A stretch of 64,000 nt of DNA from Haematobia irritans (taxonomy: Eukaryota; Arthropoda; Insecta; Diptera; Muscidae): contig NC_134398.1 in the NCBI RefSeq assembly GCF_050003625.1, forward strand, positions 75,383,635 to 75,447,634. The letters run 5' to 3'. Position numbers and translations under genes: made by a program. The notes below the pieces were generated by a model that was not told the origin of the DNA, did not search any database, and was given only the letters and a program-made list of their open reading frames with translations. This document shows, piece by piece, positions 9,691-19,494 of this stretch (position 1 is the first letter of the stretch; every line of letters begins with the position of its first letter).

Positions 9691-10716
9691 ATGGAAAAAA
9701 AGGAATTTCGTGTTTTGATAAAATACTGTTTTCTGAAGGGAAAAAATACGGTGGAAGCAAAAACTTGGCTTGATAATGAGTTTCCGGACTCTGCCCAGGG
9801 AAATCAACAATAATTGATTGGAATGCAAAATTCTAGCGTGGTGAAATGAGCACGGAGGACGGTGAACGCAGTCGACGCCCGAAAGAGGTGGTTACCGACG
9901 AAAACATCAAAAGATTCCACAAAATGATTTTGAATGACCGTAAAATGAAGTTGATCGAGATAGTAGAGGCCTTAAAGATATCAAAGGAACGTGTTGGTCA
10001 GATCATTCATCAATATTTGTATATGCGGAAGCTATGTGCCAAATGGCCGAAAACAACAACGTGTTGATGATTCTGAGCGGTGTTTGCAGCTGTTAACTCG
10101 AAATACAACCGAGTTTTTTCGTCGATATCTGACAATGGATGAAACATGGCTCTATCACTACACTCCTGAGTTCAATCGACAGTCGGCTGAGTGGACAGCG
10201 ACCGGTGAACCGTCTCCGAAGCGTGGAAAGACTCAAAAGTCCGCTGGCAAAGAAATGGCCTCTGTTTTTTGGGATGCACATGGAATAATTTTTATCGATT
10301 ATCTTGAGAAGGGGAAAACCATCAACAGTGACTATTATATGGCGTTATTGGAGCGTTTGAAGGTCGAAATCGCGGCAAAACGGCCCCATATGACGGAGAA
10401 AAAAGTTTTGTTCCAACAAGACAACGCACCGTGCCACAAGTCATTGAGAACGATGGCAAAACTTCATGAATTGGGCTTCGAATTGCTTCCCCACCCACCG
10501 TATTCTCCAGATCTGGCCCCCAGCGACTTTCTCTTGTTCTCAGACCTCAAAAGGATGCTCGCAGGGAAAAAATTTGGCTGCAATGAAGAGGTGATCGCCG
10601 AAACTGAGGCCTATTTTGACGCAAAACCGAAGGAGTACTACCAAAATGGTATCAAAAAATTGGAAGGTCGTTTTTAATCGTTGTATCGCTCTTGAAGGGA
10701 ACTATGTTGAATAATA
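9691..10716 (+). pseudogene. Mariner (irritans subfamily) transposase, broken
   Basis: The reading frame begins MEKKEFRVLIKY at 9691, is lost by a one-base deletion near 9798, has an in-frame TAG near 9834, resumes at about 9846, suffers a deletion at about 10046 and resumes in a third frame to 10677, with one more shift near the C-terminus. The DD34D catalytic triad is visible: MDETW (about 10135), QQDNAPCH (about 10420) and SPDLAPSDF (about 10505). The HTH region before ISKERVG is present. Mariner transposase cuts and pastes its element at TA sites; this copy cannot make the full enzyme. Confidence 0.95.
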
Positions 10717-10956
10717 ACAAGTAAGGAAAGTCTAAAGTCGGGCGGGGCCGACTATATTATACCCTGCACCACTTTGTAGATCTAAATTTTCGATACCATA
10801 TCACATCCGTCAAATGTGGTAGGTGCTATACATAAAGGTTTGTCCCAAATACATACATTTAAATATCACTCGATCTGGAAGAATTTGATAGACTTCTACA
10901 AAATCTATAGACTCAAAATTTAAGTCGGCTAATGCACTAGGGTGGAACACAATGTT
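10717..10956 (-). repeat. X block (Helentron-like 3' end)
   Basis: About 240 bp that recurs at 19098-19317, 46127-46616 (two copies), 56673-57162 (two copies), 57163-57942 (interrupted), 59186-59434 and 59435-59683. Its outer edge reads ACAAGTAAGGAAAGTC, followed by a hairpin AGTCGGGCGGGGCCGACT, as expected of a rolling-circle terminator hairpin near the 3' end. In two arrays it occurs only at the end of U units. Confidence 0.7.
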
Positions 10957-11134
10957 AAATCTGAAGCAATTTTAAGGAAACTTCGCAAAAGTTTATTTAT
11001 GATTTATCGCTCGATATATATGTATTAGAAGTTTCGGAAAATTAGAGTCATTTTTACAACTTTGCGACCAAGCAGTGGCGATTTTACAAGGAAATTGTTG
11101 GTATTTTGACCATTTTTGTCGAAATCAGAAAAAC

Positions 11135-12500
11135 ATATATATGGGAGCTATATCTAAATCTGAACCGATTTCAACCAAATTTGGCACGCATAGCAACAAT
11201 GCTAATTCTACTCTCTGTGCAAAATTTCAACTAAATCGGAGTTAAAAATTGGCCTCTGTGGTCATATGAGTGTAAATCGGGCGAAAGCTATATATGGGAG
11301 ATATATCTAAATCTGAACCGATTTCAACCAAATTTGGCACGCATAGCTACAATGCTAATTCTACTCCCTGTGCAAAATTTCAGCTAAATCGGAGCAAAAA
11401 ATTGGCCTCTGTGGTCATATGAGTGTAAATCGGGCGAAAGCTATATATGGGAGCTATATCTAAATCTGGACCGATTTCAACCAAATTTGGCACGCATAGC
11501 TACAATGCTAATTATACTCCCTGTGCAAAATTTCAACTAAATCGGAGCAAAAAATTGGCCTCTGTGGTCATTTGAGTGTAAATCGGGCGAAAGCTATATA
11601 TGGGAGCTATACCTAAATCTGAACCGATTTCAACCAAATTTGACACGCATAGCTATAATGCTCATTCTACTCCCTGTGCAAAATTTCAACTAAATCGGAG
11701 CAAAAAATTGGCCTCTGTGGGCAAATGAGTGTAAATCGGGCGAAAGCTATATATGGGAGCTATATCTAAATCTGGACCGGTTTCAACCAAATTTGGCACG
11801 CATAGCTACAATGCTAATTATACTCCCTGTGCAAAATTTCAACTAAATCGGAGCAAAAAATTGGCCTCTGTGGTCATTTGAGTGTAAATCGGGCGAAAGC
11901 TATATATGGGAGCTATACCTAAATCTGAACCGATTTCAACCAAATTTGACACGCATAGCTATAATGCTCATTCTACTCCCTGTGCAAAATTTCAACTAAA
12001 TCGGAGCAAAAAATTGGCCTCTGTGGGCAAATGAGTGTAAATCGGGCGAAAGCTATATATGGGAGCTATATCTAAATCTGGACCGGTTTCAACCAAATTT
12101 GGCACGCATAGCTACAATGCTAATTATACTCCCTGTGCAAAATTTCAACTAAATCGGAGTTAAAAATTGGCCTCTACGGTCATATGAGTGTAAATCGGGC
12201 GAAAGCTATATATGGGAGATATATATAAATCTGAACCGATTTCAACCAAATTTGGCACGCATAGCAACAATGCTCATTCTACTCCCTGTGCAAAATTTCA
12301 ACTAAATCGGAGCAAAAAATTGGCCTCTGTGGGCAAATGAGTGTAAATCGGGCGAAAGCTATATATGGTAGCTATATCTAAATCTGAACCGATTTGGCTG
12401 ATATTTTGCAAGTTTTTCGAGACTCATAAAATATTCGGATGTACGGAATTTGAGGAAGATCGGTTGATATACACGCCAATTATGACCAGATCGGTGAAAA
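11135..12500 (+). repeat. 153-bp tandem repeats in U unit
   Basis: About eight direct repeats of exactly 153 bp (start landmarks ctatatatgg at 11288, 11441, 11594, 11747, 11900, 12053, 12206, 12359). Variants alternate so that two consecutive monomers form a 306-bp dimer repeated from 11441 to about 12205. No protein is supported. Confidence 0.9.
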
Positions 12501-12647
12501 ATATATATGGCAGCTATATCTAAATCTGAACCGATTTTTCCCAAAATCAATAGGGATCGTCTTTGAGCCGAAACAGGGCCCTATACCAAATTTTAGGACA
12601 ATCGGACTAAAACTGCGAGCTGTACTTTGCACACAAAAATACATCAA

Positions 12648-12686
12648 CAGACAGACAGACAGACGGACAGACAGACAGACGGACAT
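12648..12686 (+). repeat. GACA/GACG microsatellite
   Basis: Tandem GACA with GACG interruptions (GTCY on the other strand), next to the conserved core GACATCGCTAAATCGACTC. This is the mini-me/DINE-1 microsatellite position. Similar tracts are at 17327-17350 and 18549-18587. Confidence 0.85.
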
Positions 12687-12932
12687 CGCTAAATCGACTC
12701 AGAATTTAATTCTAAGCCGATCTGTATACTAAAAGGTTGGTCTATGATTACTCCTTCTTGGCGTTACATACAAATGCACAAACTTATTATACCCTGTACC
12801 ACAGTAGTGGTGAAGGGTATAAATATGGGAAACATTTAAATCTGAAGCAATTTTAAGAAAACTTCGCAAAATTTTATTTATGATTTATCGCTCGATATAT
12901 GTATTAAAAGTTTAGGAAAATTAGAGTCATTT

Positions 12933-15900
12933 TTACAACTTTTCGACTAAGCAGTGGCGATTTAACACGGAAAATGTTGGTATTTTGACCAATTTTGTCG
13001 AAATCAGAAAAACATATATATGGGAAAGTAATCCAAAACGTGTTGTTCCTTTTAAATATCTTAATATGCGTTTGGCGGCATTTATATGTATTTGTGACGG
13101 ATTTTGCATATATCTGCTTAAGTATCCCACAGCGTACGTGATATCTGGGCGACTTATGACTGAAAGATATATCAAAGATCCAATCAAATTCTTGTAAGGA
13201 TATACCTCATTAACTTTCTCTTGGAATCTGCTCTTTACCAAACCTGTTTCCATGGGTGTTGATACACTATTACAGTTTGCCATAGCAAAATTTTCCAAAA
13301 GCTTTTCAGTATATAGTTGTTGATAAAGAAAAACTGAACCATTTTCTAAAATTTTAATTTGAAATCCAAGAAATTTATCTATACAACATTCTTTTATTTC
13401 AAAATTTAATTTTAAATGTGTTAGTAGTTCATTAGCAAGTTGTTCATTTTTGTATACTAATAATCCATCGTCGACGTACATTGCAAGTATAATTTTGGAT
13501 CCTTCTACATTTTTGATAAAAACACATGAGTCCGCAGTACTTGCTTTCATACCAAAATCGTTTATTATAGTACAAAACTTTTCATTAAAACACCTTGGAG
13601 CTTGCTTTAGTCCATATAAGCTACGTTTGAGCATACAAACTTTGTTCCGGTCCTTGATGTATCCTGGAGGCTGATTCATAAAAATAGTTTCCTTTAATTC
13701 ACCATGCAAAAATGCTGTTTTTATATCAAATTGTTTAATTGACAACCCTTCTGCAACTGCTACAGCTAAAATCATTCTAATGGAGTCGTACTTTACTACA
13801 GGACTAAAGGTTTCTTCATAATCGAATCCGTACTGTTGAGAAAATCCTCTAGCCACCAATCTTGCTTTGTACCTGTCGATAGAACCATCTGATTTTGTCT
13901 TTATTGTGTATACCCAGCGGCAGTCTATCAATTTTCTATTGGGAGGTAGATCACAAAGAACCCATGTATTGTTTTTTATCAAAGATCTATATTCGTCATC
14001 CATGGCTTCTTTCCATTTATGGGCATCTGCAGATTTCAAGGCTTCTTCATACGTATGTGGTTCTCTTTCTTCCATTAGAGACAGAAATATTTCATCTATA
14101 TTTATCTTCTTCTTTGGCTTCTGACGCAAATTATACCTTGTACGTTCGTCTCTGGCAACATGGTTATTAACTTGAATCGGATTATTAACTTGAACCGGGT
14201 TATTAACTGGAACCAATGACGTTGACACTTCAGTTTCACCCGCTTCAGTCAAGCATTCCGATCTTTCAATTTCAATATCTAAGTTTGTTTCAATATCCAA
14301 ATTTTGTTCATCGCCTTGATAAAACTGTCTCCCTTGAACATTTGACTCTAGCAACGTTTCATCATGATTCGTATTTATTTTGACCTCATCTACAAAGATC
14401 TCATTTCGTTCTCCCTCAATTGGTACATCCAATTCATTGCAAAACATCACATCTCTATAAATTTCAATACGTCTCTCCTTTTCAAAATATATACGTACAC
14501 CTTTAACATTATCATCGTAACCAACAAAAAATCCTTTCTTGCTCTTAGGATCCCATTTCTTTCTTGTTTGTTTAGCAATATGTGCAAATATTTCTGTTCC
14601 GAACACTTTGATATCTTGTATTTTTATATTAAACGGTTTGCCATACCACAATTCAAAAGGTGACTTGCTTTTAATTGAACTAGGTCCTGTGCGGTTTAGC
14701 ATATACACCACATGATGCACAGCTTCAGCCCAAAGTATTTTATTTAAATTCTTTGAGTGTAATAAAGTTCTAGCCAACTCTACAACAGTTCGTATTTCTC
14801 TTTCCGCTGCCCCATTCTGTTCTGGCGTGTATGCAACAGTCTTCTGGTGCTCTATGCCATATTTATTGAATATTAACGCAACACTTTTATTAACAAATTC
14901 CGTCCCATTGTCTGTTCTAAAGTTCTTTATGGTGAGTTTCAAATTCTTGCTTTTATTAAGGAAATCCGTTATACATTCAAAAACATCATTTTTGTGTTTT
15001 AGGAAGTATACCCATTTAAAGCGAGAAAAATCATCTTTCAAAAGTAAGAAATATTTCGATCCACCAAGAGATAAAATTTCAATAGGTCCACAAATATCGG
15101 CATGAATGAGCTCTCCAGAAAAAGTTGCTCGGTTGGTACTTGAATTAAATTGTAGTCGATGTTGTTTACCCAAACAACAACCTTCACATATTTCCCTTTG
15201 TTCATCAATATATTTAATATTACTTGCCTTCAACAATTCCTTAACATGTGCGTTATTTTGATGAACTAGACGTTGGTGCCACAATTTTATTGATTCCTTG
15301 TCTTTGGTTTGATTTCCAGAATCTGCCACAAAATTGTTACTCTTCTTCTGTAACATCTTCACATTCAATTCAAAAAGATTACCTTTGCGATAACCCAAAG
15401 CTTCTATTCTGCCATTTCTGATAAACTTGCAAATTTCATTGCTTGATTGCATATGATATCCTTTATCCAAGGCTGAGGTTGCAGAAAACAAGTTTACCTT
15501 AAGATTTGGGACGAACAGAACATTTTCAAAAAATCTTTTTCGGTATCCTTGTTCCCCTTCTATTAAAACATCAATATTGCCTTCTCCAACGACATCTAGA
15601 GTTGATCCGTCTCCAATTTTTATCTTTGAAGGCTCTTTAAAAATTGTAAGACTTGAAATCCATTCTCGATTTGACGTCATGTGCTCTGATGCACCAGAAT
15701 CTATTATCCACTTAACATCAGAATCCGAAGCACTTTGCTCATTGGTCATAAAAGCATTGGATTTAGCCTTATTGTCATGTTTTCCGTAACCAGATTTTTT
15801 CCACAAGGGACAATCTTTTTTCCAATGTCCTTCTTGGTTGCATTTGAAACACTTACCTGGTTTCTTGTTTTCCTTGGTCTTGCCTTGCCATTGTCTCTTC

Positions 15901-16514
15901 ATTTGGAAAGCATTTGACTCAATATTGTCACGATTGATACGGGACTGTTCTAACATAAGCCGATTCGTTAAATTTTTTAAATTGCGTTTTTCTTCGGCAT
16001 ATGACTCCCATGCAGTTACAAAATGATTATAAGTAGCTGGCAACGTCATAAGCACCTTAGTTATTATCATATTCTCGGACAGTGGCTCACCTAAATTTTT
16101 TAACCGATCTGCAATCTCTTCAATTCTTGCAATGTGTGTCTCAATGTTATCATCTGGTCGTTTTTGAATTTCATAAAACTGTTGCTGTAACAAATGTACA
16201 CTTACTTCTGATTGACTTTCGTGAATTGCTTTAAGTTTGCTCCACATCTCTTTAGATTCCTTGCAACACATGACATATTTGATAATAGCATTATCTACAG
16301 ATGATATTATTACCCTTTGCGCCTTGATATCTGTTCGCTCCCAGTTCTGCAAATCGTTATTGCCGTTCCCGTCACCAGCATTAACGACCGGTTTTCTATA
16401 AGAACCATCTACAACCTTGAAGAGATCCATTGATTTCAGAACAATACATATCTGGAACTTCCAAGAAGACCAATTCTCAGTTCCATGTAATTTCTCGATT
16501 TTGAAATCTTCCAT
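12933..16514 (-). CDS. Copia-type Gag-Pol polyprotein, C-terminally truncated
   Basis: A single uninterrupted frame of 1193 residues from the ATG at 16514 (MEDFKIEKLHG). Domain order is Gag; a CCHC knuckle (CFKCNQEGHWKKDC, about residue 222); protease (WIIDSGASEHMT, about 275); integrase with an HxxxH...CxxC zinc finger and DDE residues (DDFSRFKWV, FRTDNGTEF, PEQNGAAERE); and RT with DIKTAFLHG and AMYVDDGLL. Integrase before RT identifies the copia group. The RNase H domain is cut off after RYLKGTTRFGLL, where the frame reads into flanking repeat for about 25 residues. Sequence further upstream in the open frame is LTR and leader, not protein. The intact frame suggests a young insertion. Confidence 0.93.
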   Translation of the reverse strand: MEDFKIEKLHGTENWSSWKFQICIVLKSMDLFKVVDGSYRKPVVNAGDGNGNNDLQNWERTDIKAQRVIISSVDNAIIKYVMCCKESKEMWSKLKAIHESQSEVSVHLLQQQFYEIQKRPDDNIETHIARIEEIADRLKNLGEPLSENMIITKVLMTLPATYNHFVTAWESYAEEKRNLKNLTNRLMLEQSRINRDNIESNAFQMKRQWQGKTKENKKPGKCFKCNQEGHWKKDCPLWKKSGYGKHDNKAKSNAFMTNEQSASDSDVKWIIDSGASEHMTSNREWISSLTIFKEPSKIKIGDGSTLDVVGEGNIDVLIEGEQGYRKRFFENVLFVPNLKVNLFSATSALDKGYHMQSSNEICKFIRNGRIEALGYRKGNLFELNVKMLQKKSNNFVADSGNQTKDKESIKLWHQRLVHQNNAHVKELLKASNIKYIDEQREICEGCCLGKQHRLQFNSSTNRATFSGELIHADICGPIEILSLGGSKYFLLLKDDFSRFKWVYFLKHKNDVFECITDFLNKSKNLKLTIKNFRTDNGTEFVNKSVALIFNKYGIEHQKTVAYTPEQNGAAEREIRTVVELARTLLHSKNLNKILWAEAVHHVVYMLNRTGPSSIKSKSPFELWYGKPFNIKIQDIKVFGTEIFAHIAKQTRKKWDPKSKKGFFVGYDDNVKGVRIYFEKERRIEIYRDVMFCNELDVPIEGERNEIFVDEVKINTNHDETLLESNVQGRQFYQGDEQNLDIETNLDIEIERSECLTEAGETEVSTSLVPVNNPVQVNNPIQVNNHVARDERTRYNLRQKPKKKINIDEIFLSLMEEREPHTYEEALKSADAHKWKEAMDDEYRSLIKNNTWVLCDLPPNRKLIDCRWVYTIKTKSDGSIDRYKARLVARGFSQQYGFDYEETFSPVVKYDSIRMILAVAVAEGLSIKQFDIKTAFLHGELKETIFMNQPPGYIKDRNKVCMLKRSLYGLKQAPRCFNEKFCTIINDFGMKASTADSCVFIKNVEGSKIILAMYVDDGLLVYKNEQLANELLTHLKLNFEIKECCIDKFLGFQIKILENGSVFLYQQLYTEKLLENFAMANCNSVSTPMETGLVKSRFQEKVNEVYPYKNLIGSLIYLSVISRPDITYAVGYLSRYMQNPSQIHINAAKRILRYLKGTTRFGLLSHIYVFLISTKLVKIPTFSVLNRHCLVEKL

Positions 16515-16738
16515 ATTTGATGTCCTTAAATTGAACTTCTGGCAATACAATTTCTTTTTATTCAAACTGGGCCCATAACCAGTTAAGAAAAACGAATTAA
16601 AAAAAAACGTCTTTATTGAAAAATGGTTTTTAAACAGAATAAAAAATAGTTTCCACAGAAACCAAACAATATCAAAAGTTATTGAAAAAACTACTTGGTT
16701 ACAAAAAAAAATAATATTAAGTAACATTTCCATCAACA
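13035..16738 (-). mobile_element. Copia element lacking 3' LTR
   Basis: Inserted in a U unit. It has a 5' LTR (about 16582-16738, beginning TGTTGATGG) and a tRNA-type primer-binding site (16567-16581, TGGTTATGGGCCCAG on the element strand, as in Drosophila copia). The other end stops inside RNase H at about 13035. Flanks (catatatatggga before, gctatatct after) rejoin to the normal repeat with no target duplication. A 3' LTR is absent. Confidence 0.85.
16567..16581 (-). promoter_or_regulatory. Copia primer-binding site
   Basis: TGGTTATGGGCCCAG on the minus strand matches the copia-type PBS that pairs with an internal fragment of initiator tRNA-Met. It lies directly after the 5' LTR, fixing the element's orientation. 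Confidence 0.8.
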
Positions 16739-18720
16739 GCTATATCTAAATCTGAACCGATTTCAATCAAATTTGGCACACATGACTATATTACTAATTG
16801 TACTCCTAGTTCAAAATTTCAACCAAATTGGGCCAAAACTCTGGCTTCTGGGGCCATATAAGTCCATATCGGGCGAAAAATATATATGGAAGTTATATCT
16901 AAATCTGAACCTATTTCAATCAAATTTGGCACACTTGACTAATTGTACTCCTAGTGCAAAATTTCAACCAAATTCGGCCAAAAATCTGGCTTCTTGGGCC
17001 ATATAAGTCCATATCGGACGAAAGATATATATGGGAGCTATATCCAAATCTGAACCGATTTCAATCAAATTTTGCACACTTGACTATACGACTAAGTGTT
17101 ATGTTTGTACAAAATTTCAAACAAATCGGTATAAAACTCTGGCTGCTGGGTCCATATTAGTGCATATCGGGCGAAAGATATTTATGGGAGCTATATCTAA
17201 ATCTGAACCGATTTCTTCCAAAATCAATAGGGTTCTATTGTGACCCAAATTAGAAACATGTGCCAAATTTGAAGGTGATTGGACTTAAATTGCGACCTAG
17301 ACTTTGAGCACAAAAATGTGTTCACAGACAGACGGACGGACAGACGGACATGGTTATATCTATCTCGTCTCCTTCTGGGTGTTACAAACATATGCACTAA
17401 CTTATAATACCTTGTTCCACAGTGTGGCGCAGGGTATAAATATGGGAAACATTTAAATCTGAAGCAATTTTAAGAAAACTTCGCAAAATTTTATTTATGA
17501 TTTATCGCTCGATATATATGTATTAGAAGTTTAGGAAAATTAGAGTCATTTTTACAACTTTTCGACTAAGCAGTGGCGATTTAACACGGAAAATGTTGGT
17601 AGTTTGACCATTTTTGTCGAAATCAGAAAAACATATATATGGGAGCTATATCTAAATCTGAACCGATTTCAATCAAATTTGAATCACATCACTATATTAC
17701 TAATTGTACTCCTAGTGCAAAATTTCAACCAAATTGGGCCAAAACTCAGGCTTCTGGGGTCATATAAGTCCATATCGGGCGAAAAATATATATGGAAGCT
17801 ATATCTAAATCTGAACCGATTTCAATCAAATTTGGCATACATGACTACACTACCAATTGTACTCCTTGTGCAAAATTTCAAGCTAATCGGCATAAAACTA
17901 TCTCTTCTGGGTCCATATAAGTGCATATCGGGCGAAAGATATATATGGGAGCTATATCTAAATCTAAATCGATTTCAACCAAATTTGGCACGCATAGCTA
18001 CAATGCTAAATCTACTCCCTGTGCAATTTTCACAGGGAGTAGATTGGGCCAAAACTCTGGCTTTTACGACCATATTAGTCCATATCGGGCGAAAGATATA
18101 TATGGGAGCTATATCTAAATCTGAACCGATTTAAATCAAATTTGGCACACTTGACTATACTACTAATTGTACTCCTAGTGCAAAATTTCAACCAAATTCG
18201 GCCAAAAATCTGGCTTCTTGGGCCATATAAGTCCATATCGGACGAAAGATATATATGGGAGCTATATCCAAATCTGAACCGATTTCAATCAAATTTTGCA
18301 CACTTGACTATACGACTAAGTGTAATGTTTGTACAAAATTTCAAACAAATCGGTATAAAACTCTGGCTGCTGGGTTCATATTAGTGCATATCGGGCGAAA
18401 GATATATATGGGAGCTATATCTAAATCTGAACCGATTTCTTCCAAAATCAATAGGGTTATATTGTGACCCAAATTAGAAACATGTGCCAAATTTGAAGGT
18501 GATTGGACTTAAATTGCGACCTAGACTTTGATCGCAAAAATGTGTTCACAGACAGACGGACGGACGGACGGACGGACAGACGGACATGGTTATATCGACT
18601 CAGGGACCCACCCTGAGCATTATTGCCGAAGACACCATGTGTCTATCTCGTCTCCTTCTGGGTGTTACAAACATATGAACTAACTTATAATACCCTGTTC
18701 CACAGTGTGGCGCAGGGTAT
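16739..18720 (+). repeat. U-unit sub-repeats after copia
   Basis: Further 152-153-bp monomers (landmark gggcgaaa/ggacgaaa near 16871, 17017, 17169, 17777, 17930, 18087, 18240, 18393) in two partial U units, each ending with a GACA tract and a CCACAGTGTGG hairpin. An extra perfect 14-bp inverted repeat sits at 18010-18044. Open frames here are by-products of the 3n period. Confidence 0.75.
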
Positions 18721-18884
18721 AAAAACGAATTTTGACGAATTTTTTTCTTTGTTAGACCGGGGACTTATCAGCCAACCCGTTAAGCATAATAAATAGACTC
18801 CTTCCATATATTCGTATTACTATTTTGAAAGTTGAAAGGCATTACTGATCAAAATAAATTGGATGAAAGCATTAAAACTGATCA

Positions 18885-19049
18885 AGGTGTATACTTGAAT
18901 AGCGGTTCATAACTTCATAAAATTACAAATTCAATACACAAAAGTTCTATAATACATCTTCGGAAGTATTTTTAGTTTTTTTTTTTTGTAGTAGAGCATG
19001 TAATTTTCGATTTTGGGAAGTGATATGTTAGAATTTATAATATATTTTT
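18885..19049 (-). repeat. Old dispersed repeat, copy 1
   Basis: The reverse complement matches 58800-58965 over about 165 bp with many substitutions (shared blocks attataaattctaacat, atgctctacta, gatgtattatagaa, gtaattttatgaa). The family is not identified. Confidence 0.55.
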
Positions 19050-19097
19050 GGTCTTGGGGAGTTGGCAACACTGCTTGGCGAGATCTGACCAATATCC

Positions 19098-19317
19098 TTG
19101 CATAGCCGACTTAAATTTTGAGTCTATAGATTTTGTAGAAGTCTATCAAATTGTATCCAGATCGAGTGATATTTAAATGTATGTATTTGGGACAAACCTT
19201 TATATATAGCACCCAACACATTTGACGGATGTGATATCGTATCGAAAATTTAGATCTACAAAGTGGTGCAGGGTATAATATAGTCGGCCCCGACCGACTT
19301 TAGACTTTCCTTACTTG
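19098..19317 (+). repeat. Solo X block
   Basis: A single X block (Helentron-like 3' end) ending in the AGTCGG...CCGACT hairpin and CTTTCCTTACTTGT, with no U unit attached. It lies directly upstream of LINE copy C. Confidence 0.7.
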
Positions 19318-19494
19318 TTTTGATATCACTTTGTATCAAATCATTTACATCCGTTATTAGGATGGTATTAACTATCACGTCGTCGTAACATATATTCAAC
19401 CGTCGAACGGAACTGACGTGTTTTTAATAGCGCATAAAATCATCGTAATAAGTACCTACTACGAATTTCAAGTGTCGTGGGATATTAGGCCACC

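Larger units (their letters stand above)
10717..18720 (-). mobile_element. Helentron-like composite (X block plus three U units)
   Basis: Inserted into the mariner with no target duplication beyond one ambiguous A. Read on the minus strand it is U units ending in one X block. On the plus strand: X block 10717-10956; unit 10957-12822; unit 12823-17437 (holding a copia); unit 17438-18720. Each unit ends in a CCACAGT...GGGTATA type hairpin preceded by a GACA-rich microsatellite and contains 152-153-bp sub-repeats. The GAGTCGATTTAGCGATGTCC core before the microsatellite matches dipteran mini-me/DINE-1 elements. Replication would need Rep/helicase supplied elsewhere. Confidence 0.7.
9511..18780 (+). 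mobile_element. Himar1-like mariner split by an 8-kb insertion
   Basis: The left end starts ACAGGTTGGCTGATAAG and the right end is its near-complete inverse (CTTATCAGCCAACCCGT), flanked by TA at 9509-9510 and 18781-18782. Left part 9511-10716 carries the transposase; right part is only 18721-18780. A Helentron-like composite (10717-18720) lies between. Terminal sequence and protein match the irritans-subfamily mariner known from the horn fly. Without the insert the element would be about 1.27 kb. Confidence 0.95.

Noticed and set aside
16515..16736. N-terminal extension of the copia frame
   Set aside because: This part is the 5' LTR, PBS and leader; the gag ATG is at 16514.
17604..18134. 176-codon frame in the U unit
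   Set aside because: Composed of 153-bp sub-repeat translations (repeating YIWELYLNLNRFQSN-type text); not a gene.
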